Below, in pieces: positions 15,101 to 30,100 of a stretch of 64,000 nucleotides of DNA. The notes beneath the pieces are model-generated. The model made no database searches, was not told where the DNA came from, and was given only the letters and a program-made list of their open reading frames with translations. Position 1 is the stretch's first letter; each line of letters begins with the position of its first letter. Both the position numbers and the translations under genes were made by a program. This DNA comes from Cylicocyclus nassatus (lineage: Eukaryota; Nematoda; Chromadorea; Rhabditida; Strongylidae), in contig CATQJL010000001.1 of the NCBI GenBank assembly GCA_958299035.1, positions 31,359,554 to 31,423,553 of the forward strand, in the 5' to 3' direction.

Positions 15101-18100
15101 TGTAACTAATGTGCAATAAAATTGCTGAACATATGTTCGGCTGTTCCCCCCCCCCCCCCGCCTCTGAAAAAAAATTCTAACCAGTCCTTCTGCCTCAATA
15201 CTTCTTGTCAAAACACTAGGATCGCTCGCACCGATGAGAAATCACCCAATATGAGTGGCGGTCCCAATTTCCGTTCGTGGGAGGGGGAGGGAGGGGGGGG
15301 GGGGGACGAAATTGCTTCGAATAAAGGTGTATGGCGTCTGCTCATTCCAAAAAATTTTTTGAGAGCTTCTCAAATTTTGCGGATTTTTGATTAGTTGCAA
15401 CTGAAAGCAATTCTCCTGCGCATTTTTTTTCGATTCATGGTTAAGGGGGAGGGGGAGTGGAATAGAGTGGTTAAGGAGCTGCCTATCATTACACAACGAT
15501 CTTCCCTGACTCTTTTCCCAATTCCTTCATCTTACTCCACCCTCCCCTTACGAGAAAACTGAGGCAGGGATAGCAATGAATGCAGTTGTGAAAATTCATG
15601 GTTGAGAAAAAACTATTCTCAATTTCTTTCTCTCCCCTCCTCCCAAAAAAGGGTCGACTTTTTTTCACGCGGTGTAAGATTCCAAATCTCCTGGGTAACA
15701 GGATAGATACCCCCTCCCCACTCTTTTTTCCGATACCATCCCTCCCTTTCCAGTCCTTCCCTCTACCCGCGCGTAGCTCTGGGGAAGTTCGCTCTGTAAG
15801 CACTCGGGAACTTCGGCGATATGGGGAACTGCCCAGGGCTCCCGAGAAGTTCGCTGCCTTCCTCTTGACGTCGTTGCCTTCGCAGAGTTCCTTTATTACT
15901 CCTCCATTCCTTACTACTACCCAAAACCTTTAAGGAATTTAGCAAATCGATTTGCTCTCGAGAAGTTCCCGTGTCCGAGCAGGTTGGAATCACGCGTAAG
16001 CGGCGTTTCGAACGATGAAAAAAGGATGAGTCAAACGCGTTCCATTCCTCCCTCCCCCTCCCCTCCTCATCTTACCTCCTTTCAAAAACGGATTCGGCGT
16101 TTTTATTCTGCACTGCTGCAAGAGACAAGGTCGCCTGTAAATGACAGTGTGCCCTCCAACGCCCGAAAAGGTAACTGCTTTGACTTTCGGCGTTTAAAAA
16201 AAAAGAAGCAATGTGATTTCTTCCAAACCTTCAGAGTCTGGTTAATTTCAGATTTTGCGTATAGAGAAATCTACCGGGACGAAACAAGCGGACAGTAATC
16301 ACTTAAATTACCCTAGTGAATTTCAGACTTCAGACACCAAAAAATTCCTCTAAAAGGAACACTGTAAGAGGCGCTGAGGCAGCAGAATTTGATAAGAAAA
16401 ATCATATATGAAAAATAACCTAAAAGAAGAGTTTTTTGTCTAATAACTTTATACATTAGATCAAGATATTCTTTTACACTCAGACAATTCACCGGAACTT
16501 CCGCAAGACAAGCAAAATTTGCAAGGGTTCCGCAGAATTTTGCTCACTACTGCGGAGTGAAAATGTCGGAAATCTGCAGTCCTTTTTACAAAGCGCTGCG
16601 GAACTTCCGAAAAATGCCAGCAGTTCCGCAGCACTTTGAGGTAAAGGGCCGGGCATACTTCGCGCGATTTGGCAATTCGCCAGAAGTCTTCAGATCCAAC
16701 ATCAGCGAACTGCACATGCATAGCCTGTATATTACGAAATCGATAAAAAGCCTTATTTTCCATGCCTTTTGAATGTGCTCACAGTGAGTTATGGACAACT
16801 GGAATGTTGCCAAATCGCGCCGCGACTGAAATCGCGTGAAGTACGCACGGCCCTTAAATGAGCCTCGCAGACAATAAAGTAAGGTTTCTTGTTTAGTGTT
16901 CTTACTTGCTGTTGAGCGCTGCATTCTTCGGAGCTTCTGCAGCACGTTTACGAACTTCCGCAGGTGCCCCTAAAACTCTCCCAAACGTTCCGGAAGTTTC
17001 GTCAGGTTTGAGCAGATGAGTGGTTCTGGACTATTTGGCGCAGGCGGCCAGGGAATAACTCCACTTACAACATTTCGAATCTTATTCTATTCTGACAGAA
17101 ACAGATTATTTCAATGAACACGCAAAATAAGAATTCAATACCGGAACACCCGGTAGCAGACGTACTCAAAGCTACCTTTTGATGTCTATACTAGCACTCG
17201 TGACACCTGTGTCGATGTTTTCGCAGAATACAAATCGTGAGAGTTCGAGATGTTTTGGAAGAATGCCAAAGTAGCGTGCTTATACTTTTAGACATCAAAG
17301 CCTTAGGCGCAATGCGCGTAAGTTCCAAGGAAAGGGACAACAAAAGGCTGGAAGAGCGACGTCAGCATCCGTATTTCAACATGTTTGTGCAATTGCACTG
17401 CGGCGGAGCTATGAAAGGAAATATTACGAGAGAAAAATCGATAAATACGAAAGTTATTTTTTTTTAGGTATAATAGGAGGAAATGTATCAGCTTCACCAT
17501 TTGTCAAATTCTTCAACAATCGAGTAACCAGGTTTTTTTTCAAATTTTGGTAGATCATGCCCCTTCATCAAAACTGATTTTGCCATACATAAGTTAAAAA
17601 ACTAATTTTTTGCCCGATCTAAAATTCATTTGCGAAAAGGAAGAAAACTGAGCTAAGCTGTTCACAAGAAATTTCCCAATAATTCAACAGAAGTGACCCT
17701 TTTCCAGTCTTTTTGGACTGTTTGCGATTTTTCTAGAAAAAAATCCCCAATATCTCGAAGGTAAATAGCTTCAAAAAAACGAAAATGATGCCAGAAAGCT
17801 GTCAAGAAATTTCTCAGAACTACAATCTATTGGAGAAACTGACCAGTACTTTTTAGACTTTCAAATCTAAAGTATGGATTATTTTTCCGTGATTTATTGA
17901 GAAGGTTTTCTCTTTATCTCAATGCTAAATAATTCAACTAGTAATACATAGTAGAAAGGTAGATTTTCAAAGAAAATTCACACTAGGTTTGCTAAGGCCA
18001 AATATATAATTTTGCCCAAGAAACTATGACAAAATCCATACAGCCGTAGATGTATGAGAGCTAAGCGATAGGGGAGGATTTCATCAGTTGAAAGTCCATG

Positions 18101-21100
18101 TTTGATGGGGTTTGTAACTCGACGGGAGGAGTTTCTATTTACGAGGGAGCGAGAGGGAGCCCGTGGTAAACAATGTCTAGTCAGAATGCACTTATGCTCA
18201 GAGATCAACATCGTCATGGCGAAACACACAATGCTGTCCGTTCGTTGCGAAATTCTCCAATTTGAGACTAGAAAATAATAAAAATTCATTTTAGGGGGGA
18301 ATGGTACGAGCACAGCAGGTCAAATTCGCCTTTCGCTGGAAAAAATTCCCATTTTAGGCCTTAAAATATACCTAAACTTTCGAAAGAATGCAATAAAAAT
18401 TAACTCCAATTAGGGTGTTGCCTTGGCGAAGTGACAGAGCGAAACTGGAACTTAAGAATGTTGAAATGGCTTTCATATTTGTCTGCGATACGATTCGCTC
18501 GAACATCTGTCACATATGTTCACATCATCCACACATTGAGATGAAATAATTGTGACATTTGCGCAGGTGATTTCGATAGCCATATCAGCGCACCGTTACA
18601 CATTTTTGCCAATTTGTGCGCTTGTTTTTGACTAGTGCAGGTGTCAGAGAAATTTAAAACTTCACAGATTAAATTTGCTGTTCGATTCCTGGCGAGAAAA
18701 CACGTAGGCAACTTCTGTCGGGAACAAAGGAGAAAGAAAAATGGGATTCATAAGATAGTTACATTACTGCTAGCTACTCAAATAGCCGGTAATTCTTTAA
18801 GAGTAAGTCACACAATGATAACCGAAACGTTTCGATTTCTCCTAATTATTCAGATCCTGGTAATTTCGAGTTAAAGATTTCGAATGCTACGATTCAATAC
18901 AGAAGGTGTCGGAAAACCTGACTTTGGCGCCTTTTTCACCAAATCTACGATCATCAAATCAATGAGGCTATTTTCTCGAAAATCCTATTAGATTTAGTAC
19001 AATTCCAAGGCTTTCTCAAACTCTTTTTGGGATGCTTCCAAAGAGGAAATCATTCTTTGCTGAAATTTTCTCCCAAAAACCAAACAACCTGTAAAAATCC
19101 AAGAACGTTAGATCAGGCAATTTCAAAAAGTAAAAACATTCATAGGGTCTGAGAAAGATTATCACTGAAAGGAAAATGTGATTTATCATTAAAATCCATT
19201 TGAATCTCAAAACTTGGATGCGAGTAGAGAGGGGAATCAGAATCAAGGATATAAGATCAGGATCTAAATTTAAGAGGTGAGGTTTCAAACGAAGCGATTG
19301 GACCATATGCATAAGATTCTTTTTGGCAAATCCAATATAAGTAGCATTCAGACCCATTCAGACCCTTAAAATCTAATTTATCCACGAGGTGCAAACAAAA
19401 ATGCTATGAAGCTACTAAATTCATTTCGCAAAATTTGCTTTTGTATGAAATCCGAGCGGTTACACTGTAATGCATTAAACAAAGAGCTTTGCTCAACTTT
19501 TTTACGAGAACAAGAGTCGGTATACTATTCAATTGTACATTTACAAGCAAAACTGTAAACAGAAAATATTGGACTGAAACGTCTGAAAAACAAGTGGCGC
19601 CACTGCGGGGTCGTCGAACACACTGTCTCAATTCAATAGATCAGTGCCTGCTATCAAAAGGTCTCCCATGCATGTTTTGATCTACAGAAAAATTCAAAAT
19701 AATTGACTCCGTCTATTTGTTTACCCTTACCAACCATTACTGGAAAGTAACCAAAACATAATCGATTTTCTCTTAGTGACTAAATTGCTTTTACCAGCCA
19801 CTACCTGGTAAACAAGCACGACGACAACATTTATAATGAAAATCTACTTATGGATTCATAGGTGTGGATATAGCGAAGCATATCTGATGTGCTACCACAT
19901 AGCCTGATGGCAATATTAGCTGACGAGGTTGAGGGGCGACGGGGTGAAGACGCAGCGGCAAAAAAACAAGCGCCGTAGACGAAAAACAACATAAGATTCA
20001 AGGGGGCGGGGGCCGGGGATGTCGATACGAGAAAAACATGCAATCGAGTAGCAAAACAATGATACGAGGGTCGTCGAGCGTCGAAACAAAATGGGTTTGT
20101 TGAGAGTCACGTGAATTGGAGATCATTTTCATAGGAAATGATTTGTGTTAAAATGCTAATAGCTTTCGAGAAATTTCATTCCATTGGGTGGTCTAAAATT
20201 CTTTTAAAAGTTTCAGACTTTTTTTAATTTTCCTTTCGTAAATTTGGGGCGGAGAGAGAGCTCTTTGGAAGTGAGGGGCGGGGAGAGAGCTACTTAAAAA
20301 GATAAAACTTTGAAAAAGGACAGGTGTATGTATTTGATTTTGTCACAAGTGCTAAAAAATGATTTATTGAAAATTGAGGCTTTTGCATGTTGTATGATTA
20401 AATTTTGTTATGAGTTCAAAAAATGATTTATCAAAAACAGAAGCTTTTGAAGGTGTATGTATGATAATCGATTTTGTTACAAGAATCTGAAAATGATTCA
20501 TCGTTGCGGCTTTTGCACATTTTATGTATTTAATTTTATTACAAGAGTTAAAGAATAGTTATTCCTACAAATTGGGGCTTTTATAGGTTGCTTATGTTTA
20601 ATTGCAAAGGCTGAAAAAATGATTTGCTAAAAATGGGGCTTTTGAAAGGAGGAGGTTTGCCAATGTTGGTATATGTTAATGGCTCTTTCTCCAGTCTGAG
20701 GAAGATGCATAGCGGTGTGCCACAAGGTGGTGTGCTTTCACCTCTGCTATTTAATATCTATACTCACGAGCTTCCTTCTATTCCTTTAAGCCAGGGGATT
20801 TCCTGCAGCGCTTTCGCTGACGATTTCAAACTGTATGCAGTTGTCAAGGATGTGACAGACTATGAACGGTTGCAAAGAGCACTCAATGAGGTTTATGATT
20901 GGTCGCAGGAGTGGTCTCTTCCTATTTCTACAGAGAAAACTAAAGTGATCCATATCGGTCCAAAGACATCTAATCCAAACTTTAAGTATGTCCTTGGGGA
21001 AACTTATCTTCAAGAAGTTGATTCTATAAGAGATCTGGGCTTCATGGTCAAAAGCGACCTCACCTTCGATGATCACTGCAAGTTGATAGCAGATAAAGCC

Positions 21101-24100
21101 ACTAGATCGGTATATAACTTGTTCAGGGCTTTCGCAATTAATGACACGGCTTCTCTATTGAAAGCTTACAAATCGTTCATCAGACCTATGGTTGAATATG
21201 GAACTGTTATTTTTTGTCCTCATTTGCATAAAACGATTGACTATATGGAAAGAGTTCAGAATAGTTTTACACGCAAACTTTTCATCCGAAGAATTGGTTT
21301 CAGATATGATCTCATACCGAATGGTATGACTAGGAACACTGAATTAGGGCTTTCTTCCCTTGCCTATAGAAGGCGTAAGTTTGACCTTCTCATGGCACAT
21401 AGGATTGCGTATGGTCATTGTGGCTTGGATTTCGGGGTATTTTTTCCTACCAGGATTTCTAATACAAGGGGAGGGAGTAGAAAATTGATTATCTCCAGAT
21501 CAAAACACAAAGTTCGCCGACACTTTTTTACATGTCGTGTAATCAATGACATGGACAAGCTTATTAGAAAACGCCTGTTTCCTGCAAAGTTGTCTACGTT
21601 TAAGTCTGTTTTAAGGAACTATCTACAGTCTCGGTAATTTGTTGTTACTAACACGGGTTGGTCACGAGCTATCACTCATGATTCCATTTTTGTTGTGTTC
21701 TGGTTTCGTATGTTCTTTTTTTTTGGTATTGTTGCAGTTATCATAGGGTTACCCTATGCAATAAATGAAATGAAATGAAATGAAATATCAAAAAAAATTA
21801 TTGTAACTTTTTAGGTCCACTTGAATTCCAAAACTATGCAAGTGATGTTTGCTGTTGTTTGTCGTTTAAGAGTTGCTCTCACTTCTAATCAATATTCCAG
21901 AAGTTCATTGAAATTCGAAAAAAAGAGAAATTTTATTTGTTCTTGTGAATCCGGGAAACTTCCCCATACTTTGCGGAGGGTACTGCAGGTACAGTGTATG
22001 GAAAGCGGTTGATTTCAATGTGTCATGTCCTTTGACAGTAAAAAGTTTTTGCTTTCCCTATCCCCCCCTCCCACCTCTCCATGTTAAAAATTCCCCCCCC
22101 CCCCCTTCCCAAGTGTCCTTATAGTTTTCTTCCATTGAACCAACACTCCGGTTCAACTGTAGATAGTGCGCATTTGGTTGTTTTATGGGTCACAAAATAT
22201 AGAATTAAGATAAGGTTGTGCGATTATCATTGCTGTTCAAAAGAGAATCTTCCAAAAACTATAAAACAAACCCCTCGATCAAAAAAGTAAATAATAAAGA
22301 AGTGACGTGGAAAGCGAGTAAATGCAACATAAAGTCTTCTGGTATAAAGTCCCCATAGCCTCGGGCGTTTCATCTGCCAGGGCTCCAGGAAATGAAGATA
22401 GGAAAGGAATAAGGAAAAGAAAAGTAGGCGGATAATGTTTGCAAAGAGCTGAGCTTGGGAGGGTAGGGGGGGGGGGAATGAAAGGGAAGAAGAGGAACAA
22501 GGAGTAGGAAGAAGAGAATAGACAAATTTACTAAAAGTTATAGAGTAGCCTTGTGGCCAGTTTGTGAGAAGACAGTTGATAGGGAGCGAGAAGAAGTTGT
22601 TTTGTAAAAGATGACTTATATTCAAGTGAACTCGTCCACGGTCAAAGATAATCGTTATCAACAGCAGATAGATAGGAGTTATTTATAACAAAATATATGA
22701 GTCTGCACAGTATGCGCGGCAATCGACGGCAATCTTACAAGTAATTCTTCAGTAAAACATTTTTGGTATGATAAATGGCCATATCCAATCAAATCAAAAG
22801 AGACAAGGGAGCAAGGAGGAACCACTGGAAAGGAGCAGATTCTAATCTTACAAGGCGTCAAGTAGCGAGCATGGTGTGCAATACGCACATTAAGCAACAA
22901 ATGACTTGACAATAGGTACATAATTATTGACATAGATGTACAAAATAAATAAAAACTTACGTTTTTGCCCGACTCTCCAGCTTCTGTCTAAAATGAATAA
23001 ATCAATATCAGTTCGAACTCAAAATTCACTTCGTAGATCTTACCAATTCTGGACTAAGCTTCTTTACTTTGAAAGAAGGCTCATCAATGTCTTCTACGGG
23101 GGACGGCGGTGGAGTTGGCAATTTCTCTTCGGGTGTTGCCGTTGTAGATGGAGAAGTCTGAGAAATCAATAAATCGATAACATACTGTAAATTAGATTTA
23201 GCTACCTGTTCACTAGTTGTTGTGGTTACTACAACTGTTTCCTCTACAACCATTTTGTGATTATTGTCCATTTTGGCCTGGTAAAATATTCTGAGAGTTA
23301 GTCGAGCCCAATCGATATATCGATTTTGCGCCATTGCAACCTTTGATTCAACAGGCCTGGCGGCTGGAAAGCGGGGCTTCGTGACCTAATAAGGTGAGAT
23401 AATGATGAGAGAGCACGCGCTCAGGAGAGATGCAGACTGCGTCGCTGTCGCGAGAGGCCTCAATTAGGTCACAAAGCCCCACCTTCCAGCCGCCAAGCCA
23501 GTTGAATTAAAGGTTACATTGCCGTGAAAGCTACTGTCATCAATTTGATCATGATTAGAATGGTTAAAATTTTCGCATATAAAAGCCTCACGTGATGTTC
23601 TGAAATTTAAAAGTCCAGTAAAGCATCGTAATTTATGGATTGGATGGAACCTTTTTCATCGAATTTTCGAAATCTCATCCTATTCACCTGAATTTTCATC
23701 ATCTGCACACTTTCTCAGAGTGTGAGGGGTGGGGATGACTTATAGACAAGAAAGATACGTGGCATACGACAGCATACCCTTTCGTTCAACTGGCTTGGTG
23801 GCTCGAAGGCGGGGCTTTGTGACCTAATTAAGGCTAGATAGTCATCAGAGAGCACGCGCGCGAGACAGACGCAGACTGGGGCGAGCGGCCTCAATTAGGT
23901 CACGAATCCGCCTTCCAGCCGCCAAGCCAGTTGATTCCCAGGTTATAACCCCACGTGTGGCCCATCAAGTGCCCCAACCCAATAGGGAATGATATAAGGG
24001 TATTTTCATGCCAATTCCATGTAAATCGCTAAGATAGAATTGATAGCATGAATGAAAACGCCCATGAACAGTGGTTACTTCTAGGGCCGTTGCTCAAGTA

Positions 24101-27100
24101 CTGCTGCGCCGCGGTTCACGTGATGGAACCGTGTCGGAACTTTGGATGAAACCCAAGCATACCGTACTGATATAGAAGGCGGCAAAGTGTTGAGTTATGC
24201 AATATAGGCATACAGTAGAGAGCGAAAGCTACATAAGCTTTGATTAAACTGGATTGGCGGCTGAAAAGCGGGGTTTTGTGACCTAATTAAGGTCGCTCGC
24301 GCCCGCGACGCCGTCTGCGTCTCTCTCCCGCGCAAGCTCTCTGAGCATCCTCTAGCCTTAACTAGGTCGATCACGAAGCCCCGCCTTCCAGCCGCCAATT
24401 CAGTTCAATCAAAGGATACATACCAAATGCTCTAAGCGATGACTTTTTCAGTAAAAAATGTTTTAACACCAAAACGTTACCGCGAAGAAAAAAAGACTTG
24501 AATCTACAGGCTATGTAAGGAAATGTGATGTTTCCATTAAAAGTTCTAAGGTAAGCTAATGGGGTGTGACAAGCTCTGCTGCTGTGACAGCCATACCTTT
24601 CGTAGCTTACACCCCATGAACTTTGTTACACAGAAAGATTTGTGAGACGAGTTTTAGGTCAGTAGTTTAGAGTTTCGTAGTTTCTAGATATTTGAAACTA
24701 TTTCTTTTTGAGTTGACTTTATAGTACTGCAGTGAACGAAAGCATTGGTCATGAATGCATTGGTGCACTAGATACTGTATCAATATGGGACATACGCTCA
24801 AACAATTGACCGCAACTTCCGGAGGACGTTTGGAAAAGTTCCGCCAGGTCACGTGCGGAAGTTCTGTAAACGTTCTGCGGAAGTTTCGAAGATTGCGAAC
24901 CACGACAGCAAAACGGAACACCTAGGCAAGATTTGAACGCTACTCTTTTGACTGCGGGATTCACCCACTATCCTCTGCCTACTGGTGAACATGTTCGATA
25001 ATGCACCCCAGTTATTGGCGAGGGTGCATTATCGAACATCGTACGATACAGCAGATTCAAAAACCTGCGGAATACTGGCATGTCAAAGTGCTGCGAAAGC
25101 GCTGGCATTTTCCGAAAATTCCTCAGCGCTTTATAAGAAGTTCTGCGGAAGCTCCCATTTTCAACGTTTCCACTTTTGCAATAGTCAAAATCCTGCGGAA
25201 CCGCTGCAAATTTCGCTTGTCCTGCGAAAGTTCCGATGAATTGTCTGAGCGTAGGCGATAAGCTAACGATTGCCGAAAATCAATGCAAGCTGTGGATCTA
25301 CCTCCTCATATGCAGTAGCGCAATACATAAGAAGGTATTCTTTTCTGAACAGCTCACAGCTTCCGTTTTCGTCCAGGATATATCTACTTTAAGGGAAAAA
25401 CGATGCAATGACCAAGGATGGACTTTCGTGGTGCCGATAATTTCGTTTCTCCGACATAAATTCCCTCCCCCGAGAATGGGTCGCGAATTCTGAAAGTTAC
25501 TTACATGGGTTAAAAAATATACAAATGACTTGTTTGAATTTGCGAATAATCAAAATAATTTTCAGAATTTCTTACAAATTCAATTCAGCAAATTATTTGG
25601 GGTGCGTGGCTCACGCACCTTCATTTGGAAAAATTTTTGTCGACCCAACCCCCCCCCCCCGAACGGAAATCCTGGGTAAGCGCACTGGTTGGGATGTATG
25701 TATGTGCATGCACTGTGTGCAGCGTCTAGTAAGGTAGCTCTTTAAGGAAATTACAGAACGGGGGGGGGGCAGGCAGAGCCCGGCACGAGGTCGGCAAATG
25801 ACAAGCTGGAAATCGTTTTGGGGCCAAAAAGCAAAGGGGAAATCGTTTTTGCGGGATCCGGGGCGGAGCCCCGGAAAAAAATTGGTAGTTCATTGGTAGT
25901 TACTTATCTTGACATGTTATGTGCCTCAACAGGCGAACACTGGAATGCGCGGGCGTCAATCGCGCTGTCGCTAATTGCCGCACGCGCGACGTCGCCCAAG
26001 CGATGCTATTTGTAAATGCATACATGACTAGTTCCTAATGTATGTGTAACGATATGGCACCAAATTTTGTATGCGAACGGAGAGAGGCTAGTGGAAACAT
26101 ATTGTGAAAAATTATAAAAACTTATGTGAACGGAACGAGTAATTAGCATTTTTTCCGAGAATTTCGCAAAACTGGTAAATGAAGATGTGAATTCAAACGG
26201 CTCGTTTGGAACGCGCAGATGAACGATATGGTATGAAACTTGGTAAGTACATGCACACGGGCTTGCAGGGCTTAACTGAGGAGTTTCATTGAAAAATTAT
26301 GTGACTGAAGGTTGTGGCAAACTTTTTTCTGAAAATTTTGCGCTACCAAAGAAATGGAAAAATGGCTCGTTTGCAACGCAGAGGTAACGAAATCGCGCGG
26401 GTTTCGGTGTGTATATGCGCAATAGGACTAAGTAATAAAGTATGAAATATTATGAAAAACTTATGTGAATGAAGAGCGTGCTTAACTAATTTCCAAATTA
26501 GGTCGGCATTTGCCGACCTAATTCCCACCTGAGGTCGGCAAAACTCTCAATTCACATAATTTTTTCAAAATTTTTACATAAATCTGTTGTACACCTAAAG
26601 TTTACTACATGGTGAAATTTTGGTTCCGAAACACCTCTTGTCCTTGTTAGAGCCCAAAATCACATCAGCAGCCTAGCTTTTTAAGATAGAAAGCGCGCCC
26701 CAGTCAATCGATACGCGCGGGAACGGCGTCTCTCATTCCTATGACTGCGTTTCTTTGATATTTTCTCATTCCTTAATCATTTTTCTTGCTTATTTTTCTT
26801 CCTGTTTTCTATCTTGATACAGCTGAGGAGTAATTTGAGGAATTTGAGCAATTTGGGCGCTTTTGAGCGCTTTTAGGCGAAGTGTGGCCGGTAATCTCGT
26901 CGCACAAGCACAAAACGTCATTTTTGGGTTCAAGGGGGTATTCGTAAAATTTATCGGGATCAAAGGGGAATTCGTTTTGGAAAACCCCGTTTGCCCATCG
27001 TGCCGGGTCCTGGGGGCAGGTCCAAAAAATGTTTGCCAACTTCTAGATAGTCTGCTTCATATGAGGCGGGAAAGGAAGAAAGCTGTGAAGGCCTCGAAAT

Positions 27101-30100
27101 TCGGTATAAATGCTGTGCAAGACCGAGAATCTGAACAATGTTGTAAGTCTGAAGGCGATTCTACAATAACGGTTACAGAATGTGCAAAATTTCCGTAATG
27201 TGGCGAACTTCCGGGGAGTTCCGCGGAGGTTCGCAACATTTACGGGGATTTTGCACATCCTGTGAGCAGTATTGTAGTCTGTCTGCGGTGCAACACTTGT
27301 GCTTGAAGATATAGCCATAGAGCGCAGACTTCTTCAAATTTTGCTCTCCATGGCCGTTTTTTGCGCGCAAAAAATGTTGTGGACAGTGCGGGGCCACTAG
27401 AGTGACCATCAAAGTACCAGACTATGGTGCTTAGGGCCAGACATGATGTCAAAAGTGCATTTGTTTTTCAACGGATATGCTTCACGACAAGAGGTATACA
27501 CAATGGGATGAGTTGCGCTAAGCAAATATTGGTGGAAATGTTTCGCAATGGTCAATATCAGTGTACACACTATCGTACTTTGCAACAAATAATGCGTCAG
27601 GTTTGAGAAAAAGAAAAAATCACCCGGGCTCTTCGACGTGTTGACATATCGGATCCTGCACGCTCAAATCATCGCTCATTCTGCGAGACTTGCAAAAACT
27701 GAGCGGGCAGTGCCGTTAAGAAACATAGATTATTTTCGTATTACACAACAAAGGTGCGAGAATGATTAGGATCGGGTTTGGGAGGGAAAGAGTTTGGAAG
27801 AAGAGACGAACACTGGATGTTTAGGAGGTTTCTTCTAGAAAACTCGACAAGAATCTAATCGCCATGTTCAATGCTTTTTCTTGCAAGAGGGAAAGTGGAG
27901 ATTAAAATGATAAGGCAGCAAATCGCAGAGTTGAAGAAAATTGTATGTACCCTTTGATTCAACTGGCCTGGCGGCTGGTGGACGGGGCTTCGTGACCTAA
28001 TTTAGGCTAGGTAATGATCAGGGAGCACTCTGCGAGAGAGACGCAGAATGCGTCGCGGGCGCGAGCGGCTTTAATTGGGTCACAAAGTCCCGCCTTCCAG
28101 ACGCCAAGCCTGTTGTGTCAAATAACTTTTCTGCATTTCCCTTAGTTTGTCCCGATGCTGATTCATTTCGCGACGACCGTAAAAATGCGGATTCAATTTT
28201 TACAAAAACTAAGGTTTTCCCTTTTACATTGAATAAGCTCGGCGATGAAAGAGCAGTGCAGTGGAGAGAGGGAAGAAACGGGTGGGGGGGGGGGGATTTT
28301 GAAAGTCACTAACATGGGTCACAAAGATGTGCAAATGACTTGTTTATACTTGTCAATGATCAAAATTATTCTTAAAATCTATCTAATATATTAAGAATCG
28401 TTAGCTCAATTCAAAAATCTTCCAACGGGAAATCGCGGAGGTCCCGAAGCGAACGCTCTTCCAAATAGCACCTTTAGATTACAGGTTCACTAGTTCTTAA
28501 AAACACAAATAAGCATTGTAAAAGATTTTGCGCAAGCGTGACTGTTGGTACGCCCCTTCTTCAATATTTCGGGGTTTGAGCCCTCGAAATTTTTAGAACG
28601 CATCTCAAAAACATTTTCGGTTGGCTAGCTTAGAAAGTAGTAGAAAAAAATTTTTGGCCAACTCCCCTGCAAAAATCTTGCGACCGCTACTGTAAAGGTG
28701 CAGTTTTACGATAAGTGATGATTCAAGCAAAAGTTTTATTCAAGAAAAGTAACCAATTGCTCAAAAATGCGCACTTTGGGACATTCGCGACTGACTGACC
28801 GCTTGTGCAATTGCACCACTTTTGAGAACTGCAATGTAGTGAACCGGCAGCGGCAGAACAGCCATCATGATCGAAGAAAAGACAGAAAACGGCGAAAAGG
28901 TAAAAAAAAACCTATTGTTGAAAAAAAACGACCTTGTACTCTGACGACTTGTCCTGCCAGTGCAAATTCAAAAGTAGTGCAATTACACAAAAAGAGTCGT
29001 CAAATAACAACGACTATAAGCAGGCTTTGCTTAGAAATATAACTCTTTAGGCGTAGGTGAAATATTTATCATTTTCGTAATCGCTCATCGAGATCAATCC
29101 ATTCACGACATTTAGCGCACAAAAATCACGTCGCAATGAAACAGCCGTGACAAAAACTGTGCAAATGTACAGTCTACCAAACGCACAAAAGGCCACTGAC
29201 GCGTGATGACTAAAAATGAACGGTTCGGACATTTCCTGTTACTTCTTTCACTTTATTCGTCCCATAAATCTTGAATCTAAACAGATCAATCAACGAAAGC
29301 GTGTGCAGTGGTGCGAAGAACGAAAGAGAGCCCTTCGTTGTCTTTTTTCTACTGGCACACCAACGTCTGTGACGCTGGCCACTTGTGTGCGCGAAAATTG
29401 CCTCTGTTGTAAATAATTGTCTCGCTTACCGGGGAGGGGTGGGGAGGACAGGGAATTATGCTGGGAATGTGAAATGAAGAACGGGTCAGGTGTGGGAAGA
29501 ATTGCGGGGATTGGGAAAGCCACGCTAAACATGGTGATAAAGTGGGTAAGGGATATACCCTTTGATTTAACTGGCTTGGCGGCTGGAAGACGGGGCTTCG
29601 TGACCTAATTAAGGCTAGATAATGATAAGAGAGCACGCGCGAGAGAGAGACGCAGACTGCGTCGCGGGCGTAAGCGGCCTTAATTAGGTCAAAAGCCCGC
29701 CTTCCAGACGCCACCCTGTCGAATCAAAGGTTAGATATATTCTAGATAATATCTCTCATAGGGGGGCTATTAGACCCTACTGTCACTGTCCAGGCAAATC
29801 TGAATACCTGGAATTCTCAATAGAAACAATTAGGCGACCACAGGTATGCCATTATCAAAGCAGCAGTTCATGAAGTTCACTTGTACCCAAAAAAACCTAA
29901 CGTCATATTCTCGCCCAGTACCGTAATTCGGCGCGGATCTGCCACCTTCAATACGGTACTGGGAGAGAGTTTAGACTTGAATTTTTCGGCCAGATGGGTA
30001 CCATATGAGTTAGTGTAAGCGACGGCACAGTCTAGATCTCTCAGACATTTCCCATATAGCAGTGGCGTACCGAGGAGTGGGGGGGGGGGGGAGGGAGGAA

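Larger units (their letters stand above)
3718..22960 (-). other. 19.2-kb intron between exons 5 and 6
   Basis: From left to right it holds a foldback element (4499-5119), many G/C runs, a purine-rich tract (13735-13950), a GC-richer stretch with six G/C runs (about 14200-15310), a TTCCGCAG-rich dispersed repeat (16475-17020), and a tandem array joined to a retrotransposon fragment (20315-21787). No other exon with phase-0 ends and LEA-like composition was found, but a short exon could be missed. Confidence 0.55.
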
